DNA of 64,000 nucleotides. It comes from Epiperipatus broadwayi (Eukaryota; Onychophora; Udeonychophora; Euonychophora; Peripatidae). Each line of letters begins with the position of its first letter. Positions within the stretch are counted from its first letter, which is position 1. The position numbers were made by a program, and so were the translations under genes. The stretch spans positions 4,467,336 to 4,531,335 of the forward strand of contig JAQFVV010000014.1 of assembly GCA_028023455.1 (NCBI GenBank), written 5' to 3'. Below, piece by piece: positions 51,940 through 63,795 of this stretch. The notes under the pieces are model-generated. The model made no database searches, had not been told where the DNA came from, and saw only the letters and a program-made list of their open reading frames with translations.

Positions 51940-53021
51940 ATAATAATCACTAGTGATGACTTAAACAATGGATTTAAATCAAAATCACAAACTTAATAGT
52001 CAAAATCATCTAAAATTACCTTTAATAGAATATCCTCATTTTAATAATAGAAAAATATAAAAACCAATTACTATCACAAAAATAAAATTAAAAACAATGA
52101 AGAAATGCCCTTTTGATTTAAATATTATTTGTAACAGAGCAAAACATATACCATTCAATAATAACTCTGTTATAATGTGTATAAAATTATATAGCTCAGT
52201 CATTAGTCACACTCTCAATTCAAATAAAAATTTATCTTCGACTGAACAACCTGCATAAATTTAAGCACAGAATTCGAACTTGCAATTCAAATAGAAATAC
52301 GATTCACCATTGAAATGAAATAGTAATAGAAATAAATAGATGAATATTCAATAAAGTAATAAAAATCATATAGAGTTAAAATTAACCAATTGAAAAATTT
52401 GAAACTGAAATCTTCAAAATTAAATTCGAATTATTTGAATTTCCAAAGTGTTTCTAATTTTTTAAATCATGGATCAAAATATTTTTAATTAAAGAGATCT
52501 AATAGTAAAAATATGGCTGTTATTTCATCCAAGATATTCTAATAAAATATATATATAAACAGCAATACAAACAACCATGCATTGCTAATTGCATAATCAC
52601 ATAGGCAAATGAAAGTCATTGCTCATGAAGCTATAATTGTCAGAACTGGGATGAAATTAATCTAGCTTTTAACATGTGTGCTATAAAACATCAAATTTAT
52701 CATTAATAAATGGATTGAACAACTATGCACTCCAAAGCAGAAGTTCCAAAGATGGAAATTACAAATGACTTAATGAATGTTCTAGAATACTCACATTTTA
52801 CCATATATACTGAAGCAGACAATCTTAATAATGATTGAATTTCATGATCTAATGTATTAGCTAGCCACCTATCAAGGTTTAAACCTTATATCCTGTCCCA
52901 TTTCCTTGTTTATATGTGTATATCATATATTTATATATCTCAGAAGTAATTCCAAATATCTAAATTATGAACTTAATTATTGTTTAATGTTTTAAAATAG
53001 AAATCATGTATGTACATGCTC
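51940..53021. other. Non-coding AT-rich DNA
   Basis: No gene or element recognised. Confidence 0.5.
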
Positions 53022-53060
<39 letters not shown>

Positions 53061-53063
<3 letters not shown>

Positions 53064-55004
53064 TCTGTCAGGATCTGATAGTTTGCAGTCTTACCGTATC
53101 TGCCATACAGGTAACCACCAGATTATTGGAACCTGGAAAATTTATATAGTAGGCAGATACATACTGTTAAGATCCAAATTTACATATATATTTTACTATG
53201 ACTGTCAACCTCAGTCACTAGTTCATGGAGCAGCAGAGATAATTTTTAATATTTAAAATAATAATAAAAGAAACCACTGCCAGTAATAATACACACAAAC
53301 ATTTATTAAACATATAAAATTTAGAATTATTTACTTAGTGTAACTTTACTTTAGACTTTAATTTACAATTTAACTTTTTATTTTAGAAGTTCGCACAAAT
53401 GAATTTCATATTTTATTAGTGTCAAGTATGGATAGACTACATAGATTGCATTTGAAAAAAAATTCTATTCCTTATTTAACCTTAGACCAAAAGTTAACCA
53501 ACATCAATCCATCTGATATATCGATATATTCAATGCAGCATGAATATGACAGCACAATACCATACTCTCAGGAATGCACATCTGAACAGCATGGTTATAG
53601 AGAAGAAATTGTCTTTCATCCAGTACAGGAATGTTACATCTGTCTGGTGAGAAGAAGAAGAAAAAACTCCATAGGAAGGGATTGCGGTCCTTTTTGCTGA
53701 CTTAAATCCCATTCCATAGGCTAAAGGGGTGATCCAAGGAGCAGGGAATACTGTCTGTCTCTGATGGTCCATAAAAATAGGCTTATTTTTCCCAAGTGAG
53801 GCATATAATGTGATTCTGCATGTAGTGGATCTTCATACTACATTTACTATTTACACCAATATATCCAATCAATTAACCCAATTTAACTACGAAACAAATA
53901 ACCTAAGATTTACTCTCCCTTAAACTAACATAACTTTATGAACCTATGCAGCCATTTATGCCTGACTTAAATTTAACATGATTTAATTAAAAGTTTAGCT
54001 TAACAGAAAAATAAATCATAATAAACAAATAAATTAATGAAAATGATTAAAAAAAATACATTCTATAAAAATAATTATTAACAAATTTATTTAGTTTGGT
54101 CAGATAGAAATTTCTATTGCTATAATTTAAATACTGTGAAAGTTTTATACTTAATGTTCATGAATTATCTAAAGTTCTTACAGTTTTAAAATACTGGAAA
54201 AGTTTTTTTTTAGAATTAACGTTCATTAGTTATAGAGTTCTTACTGTTTTAAAAAGTCCGTATTTTCTCATTGCTTGTAATTTGGAGGGTGATAATTCCC
54301 ACGATGTCCTGAGAAGATTGGTATGCAGTTACCCATTGGTCCTTTATTGTAGCTGGTATTCTATTGCCAGGATCTGATGTAATATGGTCCACAATATGGG
54401 AAAACGATGTTTCATTTCTTTTTTTTAGAACACGTGAAGGAATTGAAAAGTGTGTCTTTTCAATCCCTTCTCCTTCAACTCTCCCTGCACTAACACATAT
54501 AACACACTCTTCTTTCACATCTCTTTCTCTAATAATTTATTTCCAAACTTTTCCTTTTATATTAAATTTTCAGATCGAGTGGACATTATGTCATGATGAT
54601 GATGATCCTTTCACTGAGTTCCATTTCCTGAGAAATTTCTTTTATTGGCTATTCTGTTCCCTTTGTTTTTGTCTAACCTATCTGACCTTTAATTATACAT
54701 TTTGAAATGCCCAAGGGCTAGTTTACTTTAACTAATTGAAAATAATCATTTCCATTTTATACAATAGCATTAATTAAATTTGTACATTCTTTTTAATGAT
54801 ATATTTTTATCTTTAAGTCTTTAAATTTTAAAACACTTTCTTTTTTAATAGTTTTCTTTTAATAATTTTTCATCTGTGTGATCTTATATATACAAGTTTA
54901 GGTGACTTTTAATTTTCAATTTTTAAAAACAAATTTTTTTTTGCAAACTTTATTTTTTAATTTGTAATTTTACTTATTATAATAATGCAACGGCGTGTGT
55001 GCTT
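53061..55004. other. Unassigned stretch with two unusual open frames
   Basis: Composition is less AT-rich in patches (53560-53790, 54290-54500). A plus frame at 53419-53700 (93 codons) includes SEQHGYREEIVFHPVQEC and ends in an arginine/lysine-rich tail. A minus frame at 54249-54518 (89 codons) includes HIVDHITSDPGNRIPATI. Neither belongs to a family I recognise. A hairpin 'gaaggaattgaaaag' with 'cttttcaatcccttc' lies at 54437-54471. The stretch may be part of a degraded retroelement, but there is no motif to prove it. Confidence 0.3.
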
Positions 55005-55030
55005 GTTACAATATATATATATATTGTAAC
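55005..55030. repeat. 26-bp perfect palindrome across the left edge of the large terminal repeat
   Basis: GTTACA, a 14-base AT run and TGTAAC. The right half is the first six bases of the terminal repeat at 55025; the left half lies outside it. Confidence 0.85.
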
Positions 55031-57922
55031 GGTAAAAATTCGCACATTTCATAAACAAGTTGCACAGTTTCTCCACCACACTCGAAAAGCAGCACCACAA
55101 GTGGGTTCAGGGCCTGTCATAACGGATTCGAATACAGCAGATCGACCACGCAACCAAATGCGATGGAGCCCGAACCCGCCATTACCATATCAACATCTTT
55201 TCAGGCCGTGGTGGTCAGAGAGAGAGAAGAGACTACGTGAGATTTATAAATAAATTAACAGCTAGCGTTTGGAACATCTTAATAGATACGTGTATAACCC
55301 AGACAATACGAGACAATGAGATGAATCAGAAAATAAACACTAACGTAAAGAATTGATTAAATTAACATGATTTATTAAGTGGCTAAATATGATTTCTGGC
55401 ACTATTTATTTATTAAATAGTGGTGTCAAATGGTTAACTACAATTGATTAAATCATTTTACTCATTAATCTATAACCTGGGTCAATTATCGCTTATGAAT
55501 GTGCCTTACTAAACCTTGAATACATGTGAAGCTCAAGAATAAGAGTACTTGAATTATTTATAATAAAAGATATTAAATAGTTTTACGATAAGGGCTGACT
55601 TCAGAATAAATGCAGAGCGGCTCCAATGAGCTTGGCAGCAGCGACTTGCTTAGTGCGGAAATATATGTGTGAGTATGATATTATCTTAAAGTACTTAAAA
55701 AGGGATTCAGTGGTACTCGCAAGGTTTAGGAAACAATGGAGGGTGGTAGTCCATTTAAACTACAGGAACTTTGTGATGACAATAAAGAAATAAATCATAA
55801 AATCAGACGCATATGTTGCACCCCACATTGGTTTCGCCGTAGCCCTAAAGATCGGAGTATGCTAGCATTTGGCTGTGAAGAACTGCATCAGCATCCCCAG
55901 TTGTGATGCTCTGGTACACACATTGACTGGAAACCGCAGGAAGAAGTAAAGGGGAAATGGACTTGGCTGTTTAAAGCCCTTTTAAAGAAAAAAGTGATCT
56001 CAACATCGAATACCCTTGCCAGCAACACTAAAATATATATATAATCGATTCAAAAAAGGAGACATAACAAAAGATTGGGCACATAAGCAATTCACTGCAT
56101 TGATGAAAAGCGTCTACACTCTCCCAAACTCAGAATAACAATAGAAATACTTAAAACAACTAATGGGGTTTAACATTAAAAGGACGGTGTGAGTGCGAGA
56201 CTTTAAGTAAAATGTAATTAACCCACACACTCCCACATCTGCCAATAGTTATTCCCACACCTCGCATACATCCTGGAAGATTATGAATCAAATCTAGGTA
56301 TTATAAAGAAAATAATATAGTCATCGAACGAGCGGCTTACTAAATCTCATTTGAGGGAGGGACTCATGAACGTAAAATTACATTCTTTATAAGGAATGGG
56401 GAGTATCATTAATTAAGATTTGCTTCGCTCGGACGATGCTATGCAAGCCCATAAAATACACAAATAAAACAATTTAAATTTGAAATTAACCCAAGGTTTA
56501 GATCGAGCAATAAATTTAAATATACATTTTAAAACATACATGATAATAAGTGTGGTGAGAAAAAGGGAGTTTGTTTTGCTATAGCGGGTTTTAGGTCACA
56601 AGAGCTCTTGGGTTAATTTTATTAGGTCACAAGAGCTCTTGGGTTAATTTTATTACCTTTCAGTTGCTTGGGTGGTTGAAGCTGGAGCACATTTCAGGAG
56701 TGGATACGATTTAGCAGCATGTTAATTCAGTCTCTATTTGCAGCAGCATAGGCGGTTCCTTAAGGCATATTAGTGATGCGTCAGATGGTACATTGGCAGC
56801 GGCCAGCTATTTCCGAAAGGAAAATAGCCACGGTGCCGACTCTACTCAGTCATATTGGCGGTTCTATGATAGGTCAGCATTTTGTATATTTTCTTGAAAG
56901 CGGATTATTTAAGTCACGGATGGTTGGTCAGCAAAACATCAGGATCAGCATTCCGAAAATAATAGTTCAGACTGTCCGAATTCTCAGAATAAAAAATTAT
57001 AACCTCAGAACATAAAATCAAAATGCAAAATCCAACAGCAGAAAAACAGCATCAGAATCAGAATCAGCTTTTGTTTCCTCCCTCTCCTCAAAACAAAAGA
57101 AAAACATTCAATATATACTGTTTATCTTATAAAAGAACCTGCCTTGGGGCATGACAAACCTTTAACCTTTTGCATTCTTATCAATTAGTTATTTCTTATC
57201 TGAACATCAGAAGGAATCCATTTTAAGGTTTTTTTCTTTTAGTTTACAATTATAAATTCCAGTAAATGCTCAGATTGAAAGAAGATTAAAACATTTATTT
57301 CATTCTGTTGACGACTTTTGCTAATTGAAAATTCCTAAGTAGACATACGAAGTGTGAATTTATAATCCAAAATGTTTTACTTTAAATCTATTATATTCTC
57401 AACCTAGCCTTATTTTATATTTATATAATCTTTAATGGCGGGAACTTTATAATTTTAGAAAAATATTAAATTATTTTACATTTAGATTGTAATTGCATGA
57501 ATCCGTTTATAAACTACTTTTAATAATTATTATTTTACCTACAATAGAAAATAAATATTGCAACGCAATATTTTTAAAATAAATGAACTCAACAACCACA
57601 ATCCAATAATATAATTCCAATGATTGATCTTAATATTTAACAGTTATCATCGTAGTCTGTGTGTAGTTTTACCTATATAACCTTTTAAATGAATAGGTAA
57701 ACATGCACATACTCGACATTTATATATCAATAAAAATAAAGGGTTGAAAATTGGACTCCACGAGTAATAATGCCTACATGGTTTATTTTAGGTGGGATTT
57801 TAGTAAATAAATGGCTGTACAGACACACTACGAACGATTTGGGATTCGAATTTAGGTATAAGGGTAGGTGAAATGTAAGAGAAAGGTGAAATGAAGACTT
57901 GCAGAGCAATCTTCCTGTTTCA
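55025..57922 (-). repeat. Left long terminal repeat (3' LTR for the gag strand), 2898 bp
   Basis: Direct repeat of 60885-63733, starting TGTAACGG and ending CTTCCTGTTTCA, hence TG...CA ends on either strand. In about 230 aligned bases (57240-57466 against 63050-63276) I count 9 differences. This copy carries a 31-bp tandem duplication at 56593-56654 and an extra 14-15 bp near 55070 that account for most of the length difference. Frames such as 56773-57015 (plus) and 57727-57909 (minus) recur in the other copy but differ by amino-acid changes and look non-coding. Confidence 0.85.
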
Positions 57923-57931
57923 CATTCCCTT
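57923..57931 (-). other. Candidate polypurine tract
   Basis: Minus-strand AAGGGAATG immediately upstream of the 3' LTR start (TGAAACAGG). It is short, so this is a positional argument. Confidence 0.45.
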
Positions 57932-58316
57932 AGTTATGAAAAAAAAATTTAAAAAAAAAGGTCTTACATAAAGGTCTACCAAGGAATCTCTTTGACAAAC
58001 AAATAATATTGACTAGCCAAGTCAGCCCAACAGAAATCAAAAAAAAATATAAGGTAACAATACATCTTTGTTTTTTTTCTTTTTTAAATGAGGGGATAAA
58101 TTCAAAGATACAAATATATACAGATATATACCCGGATCAATTTTTTTTTTTTTTTTTACTAGGGTTTTAACTCTAACGAATATTTTGGTAAACTAATCAC
58201 TAACTTACGCATGGATAACATTGAAACTACCTAACTTCTAAATCTTACAGAGAGAAAAAAAAACTTGTTGTCTTTGTCACATCCGAATTCAGGTCCATGT
58301 CCATGAGTTTCTTCAT

Positions 58317-59522
58317 TTAATATGCTCCTGGGTCTGGTGGGTGATGGTTGGCTCGGTTATTAAATGGCGGCTGTTTTGGGTTGTTAGTTTTGTTAATTTT
58401 GTCAGGGGGCTCTTTGGCCCAAGTGGTAAAATCGAGCATGGTCAGAAATTCGGCCATCTCCTCAATGTTTCTAATTCTGCTCCCTATCATCAATTGCTGG
58501 ATGGCTATCGGCATATTTTGTTGGATGGTGCCGATGATATGGGCATCAGAAAATGCGAATGCATTTAATGTTTTCAAACGATTGGTTTGCCGTATAACGA
58601 ATTGAGTGTGAGTTTCCTTTATAGTCCCATATTGTTCTTGGCTGAATGCATTTAATATTTTACTCTGCCAGTCGTCGCTCCAGTAATACTTTAAAAGAAT
58701 TTTGGTGTAGGCTGTAAAGTCTTCGGGTTTGGCTGTTAACATAGTCCACCAATCCTTTGCATAATTATGTAAATAGTGACTGGCTATTGTAATCTGTTCA
58801 TGTGGGCTAGTTCTATAGAAGTAAAAAAAATCCTTTAAACTGTTTAAATGCAGGTGGGGATTTTCTCCAATATCACCGCAAAAGATTTTAACGGTTACCA
58901 TTTTGGCTAGCTGAGTTTGAATACCTATGTCAAGTGGTATAATTTTGCGACTATTGCTAATGTCCACATAGATGGTACTATTGCTGCTGGTCTGGGTTGA
59001 TGATATATTATCATTTTTGCATATGGCGGTCTTGGCATCTTGGTCCATGTCATCTTTTCTCATCTGGATATTAATGGGCTGTTCTATTTGGTTTCCCAGA
59101 TCATCAATCGATACAGCTATAGGGTTTAAGTCTGTTGGTTCTCCTATCATTTTTCCTTTTGACTCATCTTCTTCCACTTTTACTTCCTTAGATGATTTTG
59201 GATCATTAGGGTTTGGCTCTGGATTCCCGTGTTTTTGGTTGTACTGTTTTACCCGGAGTGCAAGGGCTGCTTGTTCCCTTTTTATATCTCTTATTTCTTT
59301 TAAAACCTCTTCAACCAATCCTTGATATTCCTGGTCTCTTTTTCGTTCTTCCTCCTCCCATTTCCTTGCTTGTTCTTCACTCTTCTTAAACATATCTATC
59401 AGGTACGCAATTTCAAAATTTCCAATTCCAGATCTCTGTTCAGGCTTTATTATTGCTGGTGGAGATTCCACATTTTCGGCTGAGTTTACATCTGGTCTGT
59501 GGTCGTATTGATGGTCTTCCAT
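58317..59522 (-). CDS. Retrotransposon Gag-like protein, 401 aa
   Basis: An intact ATG-to-stop frame. Residues about 45-95 are highly charged and likely a coiled coil (KKSEEQARKWEEEERKRD, then IRDIKREQAALALRVKQ). Residues 100-200 are low-complexity and acidic. Residues 205-345 match the pattern of the Ty3-type retrotransposon gag/capsid domain: KIFCGD, HLHLNSLKDFFYFY, ASHYLHNYAKDWW at 247-259, FTAYTKILLKYY at 269-280, and TQFVIRQTNRLKTLN at 306-320. The C-terminus is proline/asparagine-rich (KQPPFNNRANHHPPDPGAY) with no CCHC knuckle, which is unusual. The protein would form the particle shell around element RNA. It is the only gene between the terminal repeats; about 390 bp separate its stop from the 3' LTR, so pol is absent. 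An uninterrupted frame suggests recent activity or selection. Confidence 0.8.
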   Translation of the reverse strand: MEDHQYDHRPDVNSAENVESPPAIIKPEQRSGIGNFEIAYLIDMFKKSEEQARKWEEEERKRDQEYQGLVEEVLKEIRDIKREQAALALRVKQYNQKHGNPEPNPNDPKSSKEVKVEEDESKGKMIGEPTDLNPIAVSIDDLGNQIEQPINIQMRKDDMDQDAKTAICKNDNISSTQTSSNSTIYVDISNSRKIIPLDIGIQTQLAKMVTVKIFCGDIGENPHLHLNSLKDFFYFYRTSPHEQITIASHYLHNYAKDWWTMLTAKPEDFTAYTKILLKYYWSDDWQSKILNAFSQEQYGTIKETHTQFVIRQTNRLKTLNAFAFSDAHIIGTIQQNMPIAIQQLMIGSRIRNIEEMAEFLTMLDFTTWAKEPPDKINKTNNPKQPPFNNRANHHPPDPGAY

Positions 59523-60154
59523 ATTTGTTTTGTCTCTACTGATGATGGTTTCTACGATTCAATTCTAAATTACTTACAACAAAATATTTATTAATTTGGA
59601 TTCAAGATTTTGTGCGGTTTACTTTTTATTTTTCTATACTAATGGCTAATCGGCTATTTCCCTTCCGGTCTTTTGGCCTATTTGCTGCTCCTTATATCAC
59701 CAATGCCTTAACTAACTTTTGCTGTCATAAAATTTATATCATATAAAGTTTTCCATCTGCTGCAAACTAACTCTTATTTTAGTACTAATATCTAAAGAAA
59801 ATATATTTAATATGCTGCTTATTTTGTTATTACTTGAATCTAATTTCTCCAATCTCCTACTCTTATCTATATAATGTTCGCTAGATCCAGGCATATTTAT
59901 CTTATTTTCCCTCATTTAAAACAAACGCGCATCTATATAAGTCATATATACAAATATATAAAACAAAATATTTTTACGATCATTTATTTTTAGGACAATT
60001 GTTTATCTCCCGATCCCTTCACGTCTGACTATCTGGTAACACATTTATAATGCATTTTGATTCTCAAAATAATATATACATTTAAGCTTTACATCAATAA
60101 AATTTTTAAACTGACGACAAAAATTTATTTTAGAAATAGTTTCATTTATAGAGA
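59523..60154 (-). other. Leader region of the gag-only element
   Basis: About 630 bp between the gag start and the TGGCGCC-type primer-site candidate at 60155-60170. No ORF. The length is normal for a retrotransposon leader. Confidence 0.4.
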
Positions 60155-60170
60155 CTATCCCGGGGCGCCA
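60155..60170 (-). other. Primer-binding-site candidate (TGGCGCC type)
   Basis: Minus-strand TGGCGCCCCGGGATAG follows immediately after GATGACA. TGGCGCC directly after a CA is the classic layout of an LTR end plus tRNA primer site, and it is a GC island in AT-rich DNA. It lies 714 bp inside the repeat-defined LTR boundary. Confidence 0.5.
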
Positions 60171-60884
60171 TGTCATCAGTTCAAATAAAATACGGACTGT
60201 TATATATATTTAGCCTTGCAAAATAAAAATTTTCTTTTGTTTAACTACGGGCGCATTTATTACATTGTAAGGTCGCCTATTTGTCTAGGCTATATCATAC
60301 GGAAGTATTCTCACTGTATTGCATCTCGAGCTCTAACTTATTTCACGGAGGAAAAGACAAGAGAGAAAAAAAAAACTTTTACAACATATATTTTGTCCCA
60401 ATATTCATTTGGAATAACCATTAGATATTCAACGCCATATTTATAGCGTGATTTTAAATTCTTAAATAATAAACATTATGATAGCGTGACTTTCAATTGT
60501 TCAGTAATAACGCATGATCAGCTCGCAACACACTACAGCAAGTTTAACGGTTTGTCTATCTTTAACTAATATTCAAACGACTGAGTCAAACAAAACATAT
60601 ATACACATCTTTGCATTTTCAAGGAAGTCTTAAATATATACAATTAAGCCTTATTAAGAGTAAAATTACTCACGGGACTTGGAAAAACATTACGGGGTTT
60701 AGATTTAAATAATTACACTATTATTTTATATGATATAAAGCATATATTAATAAATATCAACTATAAGGAATTTGCATGTCTAATATAATATATATCAACA
60801 GTGGGAAAAAATTTACTCAGGGAATGTGGGTGTTTATCTTGTTGCTCCACGTTCAGGCACCAGTCTCAAAAAAAAAAATTACTA
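60171..60884. other. Unexplained segment between the 5' terminal repeat and the TGGCGCC site
   Basis: On the plus strand it begins TGTCATCAG and a CA end (ATATCAACA) occurs at 60800, so 60171-60800 could be a 630-bp LTR-like unit. It has no second copy in the window. The plus frame at 60216-60446 matches nothing known. Confidence 0.35.
60847..60862 (-). other. Second primer-binding-site candidate
   Basis: Minus-strand TGGTGCCTGAACGTGG lies 22 bases downstream of the end of the 5' terminal repeat. It resembles TGG..CC.GAAC primer sites, but the 22-base spacing is unusual. Confidence 0.35.
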
Positions 60885-63733
60885 TGTAACGGTAAGAATT
60901 CACACATTTCATAAACAAGTTGCACAGAAAGCAGCACCACAAGTGGGTTCAGGGCCTGTCATAACGGATTTGAATACAGCAGATCGACTACGCAACCAAA
61001 TACAATGGAGCCCGAACCTGCCATTACCATAGCAACATCTTTTCAGGCCGCGGTGGTCAGAGAGAGAGAAAAGACTACGTGACATTTATAAATAAATGAA
61101 CAGCTAGCGTTTGGAATGTCTTAATAGATACGTGTATAACCCAGACAATACGAGACAATGAGATGAATCAGAAAATAAACACTAACGTAAAGAATTGATT
61201 AAATTAACATGATTTATTAAGTGGCTAAATATGATTTCTGGCACTATTTATTTATTAAATAGTGGCGTCAAATGGTTAACTACAATTGATTAAATCATTT
61301 TACTCGTTAATCTATAACCTGGGTCAATTATCGCTTATGAATGTGCCTTACTAAACCTTGAATACATGCGAAGCCCAAGAATAAGAGTACTGGAATTATT
61401 TATAATAAAAGATATTAAATAGTTTTACGATAAGGGCTGACTTCAGAATAAATGCAGAGCGGCTCCAATGAGCTTGGCAGCAGCGACTTGCTTAGTGCGG
61501 AAATATATGTGTGAGTATGATATTATCTTAAAGTACTTAAAAGGGATTCAGTGGTACTCACAAGGTTTAGGAAACGATGGAGGGTGGTAGTCCATTTAAA
61601 CTACAGGAAATTTGTGACGACAATAAAGAAATAAATCATAAAATCAGACGCATATGTTGCACCCCACATTGGTCTCGGCCGTAGCCCTAAAGATCGGAGT
61701 ATGCTAGCATATGGCTGCGAAGAACTACGTCAGCATCCCCAGGTGTGACACTCTGGTACACACATTGACTGGAAACCGCAGGAAGAAGTAAAGGGGAAAC
61801 GGACTTGGCCATTTAAAGCCCTTTTAAAGAACAAAGTGATCTCAACATCGAATACCCTTGCCAGCAACACTAAAATATATATATAATCGATTCAAAAAAG
61901 GAGACATAACGAAAGATTGGGCACATAAGCAATTCACTGCATTGATGAAAAGCGTCTACACTCTCCCAAACTCAGAATAACAATAGAAATACTTAAAACA
62001 ACTAATGGGGTTTAACATTAAAAGGACGGTGTGAGTGCGAGACTGTAAGTAAAATGTAATTAACCCACACACTCCCACATCTTCCAATAGTTATTCCCAC
62101 ACCTCGCATACATCCTGGAAGATTATGAATCAAATCTAGGTATTATAAAGAAAATAATATAGTCATCGAACGAGCAGCTTACTAAATCTCATTTGAGGGA
62201 GGGACTCATGAATGTAAAATTACATTCTTTATAAGGAATGGGGAGTATCATTAATTAAGATTTGCTTCGCTCAGTCGATGCTATGCAAGCCCATAAAATA
62301 CGCAAATAAAACAATTTAAATTTGATATTAACCCAAGGTTTAGATCGAGCAATAAATTTAAATATACATTTTAAAACATACATGATAATAAGTGTGGCGA
62401 GAAAAAGGGAGTTTGTTTTGCTATAGCAGGTTTTAGGTCACAAGAGCTCTTGGGTTAATTTTATTACCTTTCAGTTGCTTGGGTGGTTGAAGCTGGAGCA
62501 CATTTCAGGAGTGGATATGATTTAGCAACATGTTAATTCAGTCTCTGTTTGCAGCAGCATAGGCGGTTTCTTAAGGCATATTAGTGATGCGTCAGATGGT
62601 ACATCGGCAGCTGCCAGCTATTTCCGAAAGGAAAATAGCCACGGTGCCGACTCTACTCAGTCATATTGGCGGTTCTATGATAGGTCAGCATTTTGTACAT
62701 TTTCTTGAAAGCGGATTATTTAAGTCACAGATGGTCGGTCAGCAAAACATCAGGATCAGCATTCCGAAAATAATAGTTCAGACTGTCCGAATTCTCAGAA
62801 TAAAAAATTATAATCTCAGAACATAAAATCAAAACGCAAAATCCAACAGCATAAAAACAGCATCAGAATCAGAATCAGCTTTTGTTTCCTCCCTCTCCTC
62901 AAAACAAAAGAAAAACATTCAATATATACTGTTTATCTTATAAAAGAACCTGCCTTGGGGCATGACAAACCTTTAACCTTTTGCATTCTTATCAATTAGT
63001 TATTTCTTATCTGAACATCAGAAGGAATCCATTTTAAGGTTTTTTTCTTTTAGTTTATAATTATAAATTCCAGTAAATGCTCAGATTGAAAGAAGATTAA
63101 AACATTTATATCATTCTGTTGACGACTTTTGCTAATTGGAAATTCCTAAGTAGACATATGAAGTGTAAATTTATAATCCAAAATGTTTTACTTTAAATCT
63201 ATTATATTCTCAACCTAGCCTTATTTTATACTTATATAATCTTCAATGGCGAGAACTTTATAAATTTAGAAAAATATTAAATTATTTCACATTTAGATTG
63301 TAATTGCATGAATCTGTTTATAAACTACTTTTAATAATTATTATTTTACCTACAATAGAAAATAAATATTGCAACACAATATTTTTAAAATAAATGAACT
63401 CAACAACCACAATCCAATAATATAATTCCAATGATTGATCTTAATATTTAACAGTTATCATCGTAGTCTGTGTGTAGTTTTACCTATATAACCTTTTAAA
63501 TGAATATGTAAACATGCACATACTCGACATTTATATATCAATAAAAATAAAGGGTTGAAAATTGGACTCCACAAGTAATAATGCCTACGTGGTTTATTTT
63601 AGGTGGGATTTTAGTATATAAATGGCCGTACAGACACACTACGAACGATTTGGGATTCGAATTTAGGTTAAAGGGTAGGTGAAATGTAAGAGAAAGGTGA
63701 AATGAAGACTTGCAGAGCAATCTTCCTGTTTCA
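60885..63733 (-). repeat. Right long terminal repeat (5' LTR for the gag strand), 2849 bp
   Basis: Starts TGTAACGG and ends CTTCCTGTTTCA on the plus strand, the partner of 55025-57922. Identity starts exactly at TGTAAC in both copies while the bases before it differ (ATATAT against TTACTA). On the gag strand this is the upstream LTR and should contain the promoter; I could not place a TATA box with confidence because (TA)-rich sequence is everywhere. Confidence 0.85.
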
Positions 63734-63795
63734 ATATATATATGATAAACAAAAACAAGTTAAAAATTTTGTACCTTGCCTATAGCTGGCATTTT

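Larger units (their letters stand above)
55025..63733 (-). mobile_element. 8.7 kb LTR-type element with gag only
   Basis: Two 2.85-2.9 kb direct repeats with TG/CA ends enclose about 2.96 kb of internal DNA with one long gene, a gag-like ORF on the minus strand. A short purine-rich AAGGGAATG directly precedes the 3' LTR on the gag strand, as a polypurine tract should. Both outer edges lie in AT dinucleotide runs, so an ATAT or ATATAT target duplication is possible but cannot be proven. No protease, reverse transcriptase or integrase motif is seen. It would be non-autonomous, needing pol from another element. An alternative model with a longer 5' LTR ending at 60171 is set out in the findings. 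Confidence 0.75.

Noticed and set aside
56773-57015. 80-codon plus-strand frame kept in both terminal repeats (also 62584-62826)
   Set aside because: The two copies differ at several amino-acid-changing positions (for example W/R, R/L, Y/H, R/Q), which gives no sign of selection, and the frame is on the strand opposite to gag.
57727-57909. 60-codon minus-strand frame in both terminal repeats (also 63538-63720)
   Set aside because: Differences between copies change amino acids and there is no known motif; it is likely chance in a non-coding LTR.
58341-59325. Plus-strand frames overlapping gag
   Set aside because: They are antisense shadows of the 401-codon gag frame.
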